Source of the DNA: Gammaproteobacteria bacterium
GTDB lineage: Bacteria; Pseudomonadota; Gammaproteobacteria; Chromatiales; Chromatiaceae
Length of the DNA stretch: 15,517 nt
Direction: 5' to 3'
Assembly: GCA_019136395.1 (NCBI GenBank)
Contig: JAGVUH010000611.1
Location: 1 to 15,517 of the forward strand
A program made the position numbers and the translations under genes. Shown one piece after another: positions 8,431 to 15,439 of the stretch (its first letter is position 1; every line of letters starts with the position of its first letter). The notes under the pieces were generated by a model. That model searched no databases. It saw only the letters and a program-made list of their open reading frames with translations, and was not told the origin of the DNA.

Positions 8431-9918
8431 AATGGCCCCGAAGCGGCAACCCTGGTTAATAACCTCCTTGCCCAGTCAGAATCCGCGCGCTTTGAGTCCA
8501 AGCGGGTCTCAGGAAAGATGGTCGGCAAGGCCCTGGAAACCCTCTGTGCCTTCGCCAATACCTCAGGCGGAACCCTGGCCTTGGGTTTGGAAGATCCTCT
8601 CAAGGCCGTGGGCCGGGACAGGCTCTTTGGCATAGGTGAGAATCCGGAGGCCGTGGACGAACTGCGCCGCAAGGCCCTCACCCATCTTCTCCCCGCCGTG
8701 GAGGGCCTGCGCTGGATGAAAATCGCCTGTAAGTTGCGGGATGGCGCGGATGGCCATTTATTACTGCTCCAGGTACCGCAAAGCCCCAAGGTCCATTCCA
8801 TCCTCGATAACGGCACCTGGACCCGGTTGGAGGCCAGCAACCGGGAGATATCCGCCACCGAGATCACGGAGCTTTCCTATCGGCGCGGGGTCATCAGCGC
8901 CGAATCCGAGCCCCTGCCCATCGCCTTCGAGTTGCTGGATACCCCCATCTGGCGTCTGTTCGCGGCCCAGCGTGGTTTTCTCACGGGCGATGTGCCGGAT
9001 CGACTCTTCCGCATCGGCCTGGCAAAGCGGGTGGGGGGTGAACTCCAGCCGTTGCGCGCGGCCGTGCTTTTGTTCGCCGAGGAACCCGGCGGTCTTCTGG
9101 CCGCCCATCAGAGCCGGGCAGATATCCGCATCTTCCACTATCGGGGTAATCGCATCGAGCCAGGCGCCGTGCCTAACCTGCTGAAACCGCCCCGCACCAT
9201 CTCCGGGCCTATGTCGGTACAGATCGCCCGCGCGAACGCCCATGTGCTGGATGCCCTGGCGGCCGGACTGACCCTCGCGGAATCCGGCTTCAAGACGGTG
9301 CATCGCTACCCGGAACGGGTGATCAAAGAGGCCATCACCAATGCCGTCATCCACCGGGACTATCGGCTCAATCGCGATATTCTGATTCGCATCTTCGACA
9401 ATCGCATCGAGATCCTTAGTCCTGGCCTGTTCCCAGGGACGATCACCCCGGCCAATATCAGCCGCGCCGGCTCCTTCGCCCGTAATCCCCTCATCGCTCG
9501 AAACCTGCGCGAGTTTCCGGAACCCCCCAATGTTGACGCGGGTGAGGGGGTGCGCATGATGTTTTCCGAGATGCGCGCGGCCAATCTGTATCCGCCTTTT
9601 TATAGCGAGGACCGGGACAGTGCCCAACCCGCGGTGATGGTCACGCTGCGTAACGAGGAACGGCCGCCGATCTGGGAACAGGTCAGTGACTGGATCGATC
9701 GTCACGGCGCACTTGTCAATAGCGATCTGCGCCGCATCGCAGGGGTGGACACCCTCAAGGCGTCCAAAATGCTCAAGGCTTGGGTGGAGGAGGGCATCCT
9801 CCGGCGGGAAGAATCCGGCGGCAAGCGCCGTACCTTTTACCGCAAACCCAACCCGGACAATGAGTCCGGCGTTGACCTTTCATTATCCTTGCCGCTGGAT
9901 AATGAAACGGAAAAATGA
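8407..9918 (+). CDS. AlbA_2 / GHKL-ATPase protein with C-terminal winged helix (RecG-C-like)
   Basis: Third gene of the candidate defence operon, 503 residues from the ATG at 8407. Near residues 15-65 an AlbA_2 (Schlafen-like) domain has the pattern SARFESKRVSGK...LCAFANTSGGTLALGL, a fold that binds nucleic acid. The second half resembles the HATPase_c_4 domain: N-box KEAITNAVIHRDY (E308, N312, H316-R-D318), DNRIEILSPG (331-340) and a GEGV loop near 379. Residues ~420-480 look like a winged helix-turn-helix. Such proteins are often annotated as regulators or RecG-like, but this one has no helicase motors. It could sense or bind DNA/RNA with ATP, or regulate the operon. A TTG at 8377 and an ATG at 8419 are alternative starts; no ribosome site decides between them. 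It starts 57 bp after the methyltransferase. Confidence 0.82.
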   Translation: MGLSMIEVNGPEAATLVNNLLAQSESARFESKRVSGKMVGKALETLCAFANTSGGTLALGLEDPLKAVGRDRLFGIGENPEAVDELRRKALTHLLPAVEGLRWMKIACKLRDGADGHLLLLQVPQSPKVHSILDNGTWTRLEASNREISATEITELSYRRGVISAESEPLPIAFELLDTPIWRLFAAQRGFLTGDVPDRLFRIGLAKRVGGELQPLRAAVLLFAEEPGGLLAAHQSRADIRIFHYRGNRIEPGAVPNLLKPPRTISGPMSVQIARANAHVLDALAAGLTLAESGFKTVHRYPERVIKEAITNAVIHRDYRLNRDILIRIFDNRIEILSPGLFPGTITPANISRAGSFARNPLIARNLREFPEPPNVDAGEGVRMMFSEMRAANLYPPFYSEDRDSAQPAVMVTLRNEERPPIWEQVSDWIDRHGALVNSDLRRIAGVDTLKASKMLKAWVEEGILRREESGGKRRTFYRKPNPDNESGVDLSLSLPLDNETEK

Positions 9919-9985
9919 AAATAGTTGTTTATATACATGGTCCTGCGGATGTTTCCATTATCCGCGCTGCCCTTGGCGGGCCAGG

Positions 9986-10540
9986 ATGAGCGCCATTTTG
10001 CGGCCCGTCAGGCTTCCCTTGCCGCCGCGAGCTGCGCACGCCGGGCTGATCCCATCCCCTGTCTGCCTCTATGGCGTTGGCCATCCCGCTCTGCTCGATG
10101 AGCCCTTGCTGGGTCTGCTCGCCTCCCGCAACTGCCCCGGTCGCGTACTGTTGGATACCCTGGAAGAGATCCCCGCCTGGGTGCGCGCTGGCAGAGTGAT
10201 CCTGAGCGGCTTCCACTCGCCCCTGGAGCAGCAGGTCCTGCGTTCGGTCCTGCGCCGCCACGGTCGCGTCATCAAGGTCCTGGCGCGGGGCCTGACCGAG
10301 TACCACCCGCCCGAGCTGGAACTGGAACCCTTGGAGCAGGGGCGCATGCTGGTGTTGTCCCCTTTTCCGGAGCAGATCCAGCGCACCACCCGCGAGACCT
10401 CGATGGTGCGCAATCGGCTGGTTCTGGCCCTCGCCACCGATTTGGTCATTCCCCACGTCTCGCCCAATGGCGGCCTCTCCGCTGTGGTGGCTAGGATGCG
10501 GCCAGATTGGTCGGAGACTTCAGTTTCCCTGACAAACTAA
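9986..10540 (+). CDS. Stand-alone DprA/Smf-like Rossmann protein (SLOG superfamily)
   Basis: A 184-residue protein resembling the nucleotide-binding core of DprA/Smf, the RecA loader of transformation, but much shorter than true DprA (usually over 300 residues). Visible landmarks are CLYGVGHPALL near the start, the loop SGFHSPLEQ (74-82), VLARGL (98-103) and VRNRLVLALATDLVIP (from 141), like the RNRI segment of DprA. Such small Smf-like proteins belong to the SLOG group, some of which occur in nucleotide-signalling defence systems. It starts 67 bp after the ATPase gene, so it may be a fourth gene of the same operon, and it returns to the GC-rich composition. The ATG at 9986 follows a weak AGG. 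An in-frame ATG at 9902 would overlap the previous gene and adds an unconvincing Cys-rich leader. The N-terminus may itself be frameshifted (a different frame opens at 9949). Function is not known. Confidence 0.6.
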   Translation: MSAILRPVRLPLPPRAAHAGLIPSPVCLYGVGHPALLDEPLLGLLASRNCPGRVLLDTLEEIPAWVRAGRVILSGFHSPLEQQVLRSVLRRHGRVIKVLARGLTEYHPPELELEPLEQGRMLVLSPFPEQIQRTTRETSMVRNRLVLALATDLVIPHVSPNGGLSAVVARMRPDWSETSVSLTN

Positions 10541-10560
10541 TCCGCGGCAATAATGCCTCA

Positions 10561-10592
10561 TTAGCGACTACACCATGATTATCAAACGCTAA
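10561..10592. promoter_or_regulatory. Inverted repeat upstream of the DUF2281 antitoxin (candidate autoregulatory operator)
   Basis: TTAGCG (10561-10566) and CGCTAA (10587-10592) are perfect complements separated by 20 bases and end 23 bases before the antitoxin ATG. Antitoxins often bind such dyads to repress their own operon. The arms are short, so chance is possible. Confidence 0.3.
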
Positions 10593-10615
10593 CCAAAACG
10601 ACTGGAGGAGGTTTT

Positions 10616-10864
10616 ATGACCCTGGCCGAAAAAATCTACCAAAAAAGTCGGGCTCTCCCAGAAGATGCTGCCCGAGAGGCTCTGGATTTCATTGAGTTCC
10701 TGGCTGAGCGGTATGGGGCGAAGGAATCCGCCATGGCTTCAGAAGCCACTTTGGATGAGGAGTCACGTCAGAAGGCACTGGATTACCTTGCCGCAATACG
10801 AATTGACTGGGGCGGGAAACCAATTCCAGACCGAGACGATCTGTATGACGAGGCCCGCGCCTGA
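10616..10864 (+). CDS. DUF2281-type antitoxin (VapB-like), 82 aa
   Basis: A small protein opening MTLAEKIYQKSRALPEDAAR followed by EALDFIEFLAERYG, the conserved N-terminal pattern of DUF2281 proteins, which usually precede PIN-domain toxins as VapB-like antitoxins. The C-terminal half (DEESRQKALDYLAAIRIDWGGKPIPDRDDLYDEARA) is the sort of flexible tail that wraps the toxin. A strong ribosome site, GGAGGAG at 10604-10610, lies 5 bases before the ATG, so it should be well translated. The next ATG, of a PIN toxin, follows with a single-base gap, the classic toxin-antitoxin arrangement. The toxin is truncated, so this antitoxin has probably lost its partner here, although it could still neutralise a related toxin elsewhere. 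Confidence 0.75.
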   Translation: MTLAEKIYQKSRALPEDAAREALDFIEFLAERYGAKESAMASEATLDEESRQKALDYLAAIRIDWGGKPIPDRDDLYDEARA

Positions 10865-10865
10865 T

Positions 10866-11020
10866 ATGGCAATTTTTCTTGACAGCAATATCTTGCTCTA
10901 TTCGTTTGGAGATGACATTGCGACGGCGCTCATCCTTTTGCGGAACGGATCAGGCACAGGTTTTGGATCAGCCTCGCTCAGGATGACCCCATGGCGGTTT
11001 GATCTTGACCGCGCGCTGCG
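10866..11020 (+). pseudogene. PIN-domain toxin (VapC-like) remnant, only the N-terminus left
   Basis: The reading frame starts MAIFLDSNILLYSFGDD, matching the first strand and the first catalytic aspartate (D6 in FLDSN) of PIN-domain ribonucleases. After about residue 17 the similarity stops: what follows (IATALILLRNGSGTG and so on) shows none of the later PIN acidic residues. The frame then runs through the 33-bp repeat into the start of the Uma2 gene and ends at 11234 in a different frame from it. A functional VapC has about 130 residues and four acidic active-site residues, so this is a truncated, inactive toxin. The ATG lies one base after the antitoxin stop. The end at 11020 is set by the start of the repeat and is approximate. 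The truncation puts the breakpoint between about 10916 and 11021, right next to the repeat. Confidence 0.65.
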
Positions 11021-11053
11021 GATAAGCATCGGGTTATCATCCCAAAAAATTCC
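11021..11053 (+). repeat. Right copy of the 33-bp direct repeat with GATAA-N8-TTATC dyad
   Basis: Matches 1176-1208 at 32 of 33 positions in the same orientation, 9845 bp away. It ends 14 bases before the Uma2 start and is followed by a ribosome site (GGGAGG, 11057-11062). TATCAT at 11035-11040 could be a -10 box. A TTGACC at 11005-11010 lies too far upstream (24-base spacer) to be its -35. Confidence 0.85.
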
Positions 11054-11067
11054 AACGGGAGGTCCTA

Positions 11068-11623
11068 ATGTCCATCCAGCCCAAGCCCTACTACTGTTTC
11101 GAGGACTATCTGACCGTCGAACGCGAGAGCCGCGACGGGAAATACGAATACATCGCGGGCGAGGTCTTCGCCATGACCGGCGCCAGTTTCAATCACAACC
11201 TGATCACAACCAATGTCATCGGGGAATTGTGTAACCGATTGAAGTCGAAACCTTGCAGCGTCCTGGCCAATGTCATGCGCCTGCGCATCGAAGCTGCCGA
11301 TGCCTGTCTCTATCCGGACGTGATGGTGGTCTGTGAACCGCCCAACTTCCACGACCAGCGCCGGGATGTCCTCACCAATCCCAAAGTCGTCATCGAGGTC
11401 ATCTCCCCCTCGACCGAAGGTTACGACCGTGGCGGCAAGTTCGCCCTCTACCGGAGCTTACCCAGCCTGCGCCACTATGTCCTGATCGCCCAGGATCGCC
11501 TCGGGGTGGATGTCTTTACCCGCCAGGCGCATAGTCGACCTCGCCGCCATCGGCTGCACCCTGCCGCTCCGCGAGATCTATGCCAGGGTGGATCTGAACC
11601 CCCTCACCGCAGGTCAGGCTTGA
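11068..11623 (+). pseudogene. Uma2-family (PD-(D/E)XK-like) nuclease gene, frameshifted near its 3' end
   Basis: The first ~153 residues are a typical Uma2-family protein: KYEYIAGEVFAMTGASFNHN, then YPDVMVV (D84), VVIEVISPSTEGYDRGGKF (E110, K124) and YRSLPSLRHYVLI. The D...E...K set fits the restriction-endonuclease-like fold of this family, whose role is not well established. At about 11527-11540 the frame breaks. The expected Uma2 C-terminus (VDLAAIGCTLPLREIYARV and so on) is present in another frame and stops at 11621-11623. Between FTRQ and VDLAAIG about 10-20 residues common in the family seem to be missing, so a small deletion probably caused the shift. The original frame instead stays open into the hydrolase downstream. 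The ATG has a good ribosome site (GGGAGG). An unbroken product would be near 190 residues. Confidence 0.8.
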
Positions 11624-11688
11624 CCCGGCCGGGAATCCAGGCTCGCGGTCTTCCGCCTTTCACCCCCCCCTTTTGGGACCTCAAACCC

Positions 11689-12564
11689 ATGGCCGTATCC
11701 GTTCCCACCCAGATCATCCGTCTTTCCTGCGGCCCGCTGGCCTATCGCCGCTACGGGAGCGGCGCGCCCCTGATTCTCATCCATGGCTGGCGCGGGACCT
11801 CCAATTACTGGCAGGAGACGCTGACCAGCCTGGCGGATATTCGCGAGGTGCATGCCTTCGATCTCCCGGGGCATGGCGAAACCCCGCCGCGGGCGGCCCC
11901 GCTCACCCCCGAGGGGCTGGCGGCCCTGACCCTGGAGTACGCGGATCGCGCCGGCCTGACCCAATTTGACCTCGCGGGCCACTCCTTCGGCGCCGTGGTG
12001 GCCGTCGCCGTCGCCACCCGCCAGCCCCAGCGGGTGCGCCGCTTGGTGCTCACCAGCATGGGGCTGGTGCGGGACGACCTGGAACATTACGCCCTGATGC
12101 ACACCCATGGCGCCATGAACCTGGCGCTCACCTGGTGGCGGCCCTGGCTCAATCTCACGCGGTCCTGGGCCGGGGCTTGGGGACCCTGGGTGGAGTGGGT
12201 CGCTGATCATCCGGTCCTGAGCCGGGCCATCGCCGCCCCCTACCTCAGGCAGTGGCCCCAGGATGCGGCCTTGGTCCGGGAGGGCGTGCGCGACTTCCTC
12301 GCGACCGACCCCCTTTCCGCCCTGGAGATCGCCGTCAGCGCCAACAGCGCCCGCTTCAGGGCCGCCCTCGATGGCGTCAGCGCCCCGGTGCTGGTGCTCA
12401 GCGGGGATCGCGATCCCATCGCCCCCTTGTCCGCCGTCGCGGCCTTGTCCCAACGCCTGAATGACTGCCGGCAGGTGTTCTTCCAGGACTGCGGCCATCT
12501 GCCCATGGTGGAATCGCCGGCGCGCTTCCACGAGGAGGTGCGGGGGTTTCTGGTCGCTGGCTAA
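11689..12564 (+). CDS. Alpha/beta-fold hydrolase, 291 aa
   Basis: A soluble serine hydrolase of the alpha/beta fold. The oxyanion-hole region LILIHGWRG appears near residue 25, the nucleophile elbow GHSFG places the serine at S99, SGDRDPIAP supplies the acid (D242) and CGHLPM the histidine (H270), a complete catalytic triad in the right order. Substrate cannot be told from the sequence; esterases, MenH-, BioH- and C-C bond hydrolases share this layout. The reading frame is continuous with the Uma2 frame upstream, but only because the Uma2 stop was lost by frameshift. The true start is taken as the ATG at 11689, where hydrolase similarity begins. No strong ribosome site precedes it, only a GGGA at about 11677 behind a run of eight C's. 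It converges on the sensor kinase. Confidence 0.85.
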   Translation: MAVSVPTQIIRLSCGPLAYRRYGSGAPLILIHGWRGTSNYWQETLTSLADIREVHAFDLPGHGETPPRAAPLTPEGLAALTLEYADRAGLTQFDLAGHSFGAVVAVAVATRQPQRVRRLVLTSMGLVRDDLEHYALMHTHGAMNLALTWWRPWLNLTRSWAGAWGPWVEWVADHPVLSRAIAAPYLRQWPQDAALVREGVRDFLATDPLSALEIAVSANSARFRAALDGVSAPVLVLSGDRDPIAPLSAVAALSQRLNDCRQVFFQDCGHLPMVESPARFHEEVRGFLVAG

Positions 12565-12594
12565 CCGCCATCGATCCCCGTTTGGCCTGGCGGT
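12564..12594. terminator. Hairpin between convergent hydrolase and sensor kinase genes
   Basis: ACCGCCA (12564-12570) and TGGCGGT (12588-12594) pair perfectly over 7 bp around a 17-base loop, filling most of the 35-bp gap between two convergent stop codons. The position fits a two-way terminator, but no T-run follows on either strand, so intrinsic termination is doubtful. Confidence 0.3.
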
Positions 12595-12599
12595 CCGGC

Positions 12600-15113
12600 T
12601 TATGTGCGCTCGTGCAGGCAAGCGACCAGTTGGTCCAGATCCAGGGGTTTGGTCAGAATCTTGTCCACGCCGGCATCCAGGGCCGCCCGCTGCTGATCAG
12701 GCATGACGTCCGCGGTCAGGGCGATGACCGGCAGGGTCGCCAGTCCCAAGTCCTGACGGATGAGGCGGGTGGCGGTGATGCCATCCATCACTGGCATCTG
12801 CAAGTCCATGAGCACGGCGTCAATGTCACCGGCGCCGGAGCGCAGCAGGTCCACCGCCTGTCGTCCATCGACGGCGGAGATCGTCTCCGCCCCTTCCCGG
12901 CTCAGGAGCCGGGCCAGCAGGTCCCGGTTGATGTCGGCGTCGTCGGCTACCAGGAAGCGACGACCCGCAAGGCGTGGCCCGGGGGCGGTCGCCGCGGGGT
13001 GGGCGCTGGCGGGTGCCGGGGCCGCGGGTTGATCGGTCGGTAGGAGGGGCAGGCTGAACCAGAAGGTGCTGCCCAGACCCGGTTGGCTTTCCACCCCGAT
13101 TTCGCCATCCATAAGCTCGACCAGGCGCTTGCAGATGGCTAGACCCAGCCCCGTACCCCCGAAGCGCCGCGTGATACCGGTCTCGCCCTGGCTGAAGGGC
13201 TTGAAAAGTCGCTCTTTATCAGCGGGGGCAATACCGATGCCGGTATCCCATACCTCGAAACACAGGTGCGCGGCCCCGTCCTCCTTGACGCAGGGCCCGA
13301 ATTGGATGATCACCTCCCCTTGCTCAGTGAACTTGATGGCATTGCCGATCAGATTGTTCAACACCTGTTCCAGGCGCAAGGCATCGCCGAGCAGGAGGCC
13401 GAGGGGTTGGTCGGGAGGTTCCAACCGCAGGGAGAGGTGCTTGGCATTGGCCAATGGCGCCATGAGGACCTCGATCCTGGTCATCAGGGCGTTCAGGTCG
13501 AAGGGCTGGTACTCGATACGCAGTTCCCCCGCCTCGATTTTGGAGAGGTCGAGGATCTCGTTAATGATGCCGAGGAGGGATTGTCCGGACATCTGGATGC
13601 GGGCGGCGATTTCCCGCTCCTGGGCGTCGTGGGCACCTTGCTCCAAGAGCTGGGCCAGTCCGAGCACGGCGTTGAGGGGGGTGCGGATTTCATGGCTCAT
13701 GTTGGCCAGGAACGCGCTCTTGGCGTGGCTGGCGGCCTCGGCGGTTTGCCGGGCCGCTTGCAGCTCGGCTTCGTAGCGCTTGCGCGCCGTGATGTCGGTG
13801 AAGGCGCCCAGAAAGCCGTCTTCCAGACCGATCCCCGAAATTTCCACCTGGCGGCTATCCCCCTGCTTGCAGGTGATCTGGAATTCGCGGGGGCCAAGGA
13901 AGGGATTGGACTCGCTGGCCCGCTGGCGGTCGCGGGACCAGAACTCGGTGGCCCGGCGGCGATCTTCGGCATCCGGATAGGCCATCTCGAACCAGCGTGC
14001 CAGGGTGGGTATGTCCTGGGCGGTGTAGCCAAAGGTGCTGGTGAACTGCTCGTTGACGAGCAGGGTGGTGCCCCTCTGGTCAACCAAGCCAAGGGGAATG
14101 GGAGCCAGATGGAACAGGCGCTCGAATTTGGCCTCGCCGACGCGCTTGGCGGCTTCCGCCTCGACGGCATCGCCGATCGCATAATTAAGGCGGATCAGGG
14201 CCAGGCCGAGGGTGGCCAGGGCGGTGATACGGGAAATGAGGCCAAAGGGACCTTCCAGCCCAATGGCGAGGACCGTCGCCGCGGCGATCACCGCCAGCGA
14301 GGCGGGCAGGATGCCGCGCATGGTCAGCGTTTGGGTGGGGGGCAGGGCCTTCACGCCGGTGATGGCCGCGCCCGCCAAGGCCAGGTCGCTGAGCAGCCAA
14401 CCAAAGTCAAGCCAGGTTCCCTCGACGTAGCTATCGCGGGCAACCTGGATCCAATACAGGGTATCTGACAGGCCAATGGCCAGGAAACCGACCAGGATCA
14501 GCCACCAGCCCCAGGAGATCCGGAAGCGTTGCACCAGGACCAGCAGGATACTGATGGCGATCAGGATCAGGTCCAGGCCAACATAGAGGCCCGTCAGCAG
14601 CCAGGTGCTGTCCAGCGCCGGAAAGGCGAGTCCCGAGAGCCAGGATTGCAGGGCCAGCGCCAGCAAGGCGAAGGTTCCTCCACCCAGCACCAGGGCATCG
14701 AGAAAATTACGACTTCGGCGCGGGACCTTGCCGATGAGTTGCCAGATGGTGATGAATACCAGGGGGTAATAGGACACCCAGAGGGCGTCCTCGAGGGGCA
14801 AGGGGAGCGGTTCCTCAACCCAGCGGCCATGGACCGCCCACCAGACGTCACCCAGGGCGTAAACGAGGCAGCCGGTGGCGAGGGCGGCCCACCCGAAGCG
14901 CTGAGGAGACCCGCCGCGCCAATCATGAATGGCGCGCAGGGTGACGACGGCGGTGGAAAGGAATTGGACCAGGCTGTAAACCCCGGCGTCGAACAACGGC
15001 AGGTAGGCACCGGGGGGGCGTAGGGCAATGCTGGCGGCGAAGGCCAAGCCGAGTAGGGCCGCCAGAAACAGCAAGGCGACCATGGGCTTATGCCAGGTCG
15101 ATTCAGTCCGCAT
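12600..15113 (-). CDS. Membrane hybrid sensor histidine kinase / response regulator, 837 aa
   Basis: An inner-membrane signalling protein that should autophosphorylate on histidine and pass the phosphate to its own receiver domain. Residues ~11-310 contain about ten hydrophobic segments forming an unassigned membrane sensor. A PAS domain follows (~325-445; FGYTAQDIPTLARWFEM inside it), then HisKA with NMSHEIRTPLN (H474), the ATPase domain with N-box NNLIGNAIKFT (586-596), DTGIGI (623-628) and GGTGLGLA (652-659), an Ala/Pro linker (~695-712), and a receiver with DD (724-725), MDLQMPVMDG (D770) and K822. The start ATG at 15113 has a good GGAG ribosome site. No output domain is present, so a further partner (Hpt protein or separate regulator) is expected. 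No partner gene is visible in the window, and the signal sensed is unknown. Confidence 0.93.
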   Translation of the reverse strand: MRTESTWHKPMVALLFLAALLGLAFAASIALRPPGAYLPLFDAGVYSLVQFLSTAVVTLRAIHDWRGGSPQRFGWAALATGCLVYALGDVWWAVHGRWVEEPLPLPLEDALWVSYYPLVFITIWQLIGKVPRRSRNFLDALVLGGGTFALLALALQSWLSGLAFPALDSTWLLTGLYVGLDLILIAISILLVLVQRFRISWGWWLILVGFLAIGLSDTLYWIQVARDSYVEGTWLDFGWLLSDLALAGAAITGVKALPPTQTLTMRGILPASLAVIAAATVLAIGLEGPFGLISRITALATLGLALIRLNYAIGDAVEAEAAKRVGEAKFERLFHLAPIPLGLVDQRGTTLLVNEQFTSTFGYTAQDIPTLARWFEMAYPDAEDRRRATEFWSRDRQRASESNPFLGPREFQITCKQGDSRQVEISGIGLEDGFLGAFTDITARKRYEAELQAARQTAEAASHAKSAFLANMSHEIRTPLNAVLGLAQLLEQGAHDAQEREIAARIQMSGQSLLGIINEILDLSKIEAGELRIEYQPFDLNALMTRIEVLMAPLANAKHLSLRLEPPDQPLGLLLGDALRLEQVLNNLIGNAIKFTEQGEVIIQFGPCVKEDGAAHLCFEVWDTGIGIAPADKERLFKPFSQGETGITRRFGGTGLGLAICKRLVELMDGEIGVESQPGLGSTFWFSLPLLPTDQPAAPAPASAHPAATAPGPRLAGRRFLVADDADINRDLLARLLSREGAETISAVDGRQAVDLLRSGAGDIDAVLMDLQMPVMDGITATRLIRQDLGLATLPVIALTADVMPDQQRAALDAGVDKILTKPLDLDQLVACLHERT

Positions 15114-15439
15114 CGCTCTCCTCTGTTCCGTCTGTCTGGGCTAGATCAACGGGGATGATCCGGCCTTGACGGTGCTAAGCTCAGTTAGGGGAAGACATTA
15201 GCAGACCTTGGATTCTGCGTCCTGTCGGTTGCGAATCCGTGAGAGGGGCGGCACGCGTTACCCCTGATGGTCTGTCTCACGCCGTCATCCTCACCCCGCC
15301 CTGGGGCCAACGAGTGATGGCTGGTACGGGGTGCGACTGGAAAAACCGGTGGATGCTGAGATACTGGCAGCCTTCTCGGCGCGGCCGAAAATTCCAATAC
15401 AACTTCAACTGCATATTCAGGTCCCTTGGGTATAGACCA
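15114..15439. other. Divergent intergenic region, 326 bp
   Basis: It lies between the divergently transcribed sensor kinase and desulfhydrase-like gene and should hold both promoters. A TTGACG at 15166-15171 resembles a -35 box on the plus strand, but no -10 box sits at a 16-18 base spacing. TATAGA at 15431-15436 is too close to the start codon to be a -10 for it unless the mRNA is leaderless. A 94-codon minus-strand reading frame across the region shows no recognisable protein pattern. I see no tRNA, terminator or clear repeat. Confidence 0.5.

Noticed and set aside
15166..15171. TTGACG as a -35 box for the desulfhydrase-like gene.
   Set aside because: No -10 box lies 16-18 bases downstream and the start codon is about 270 bases away.
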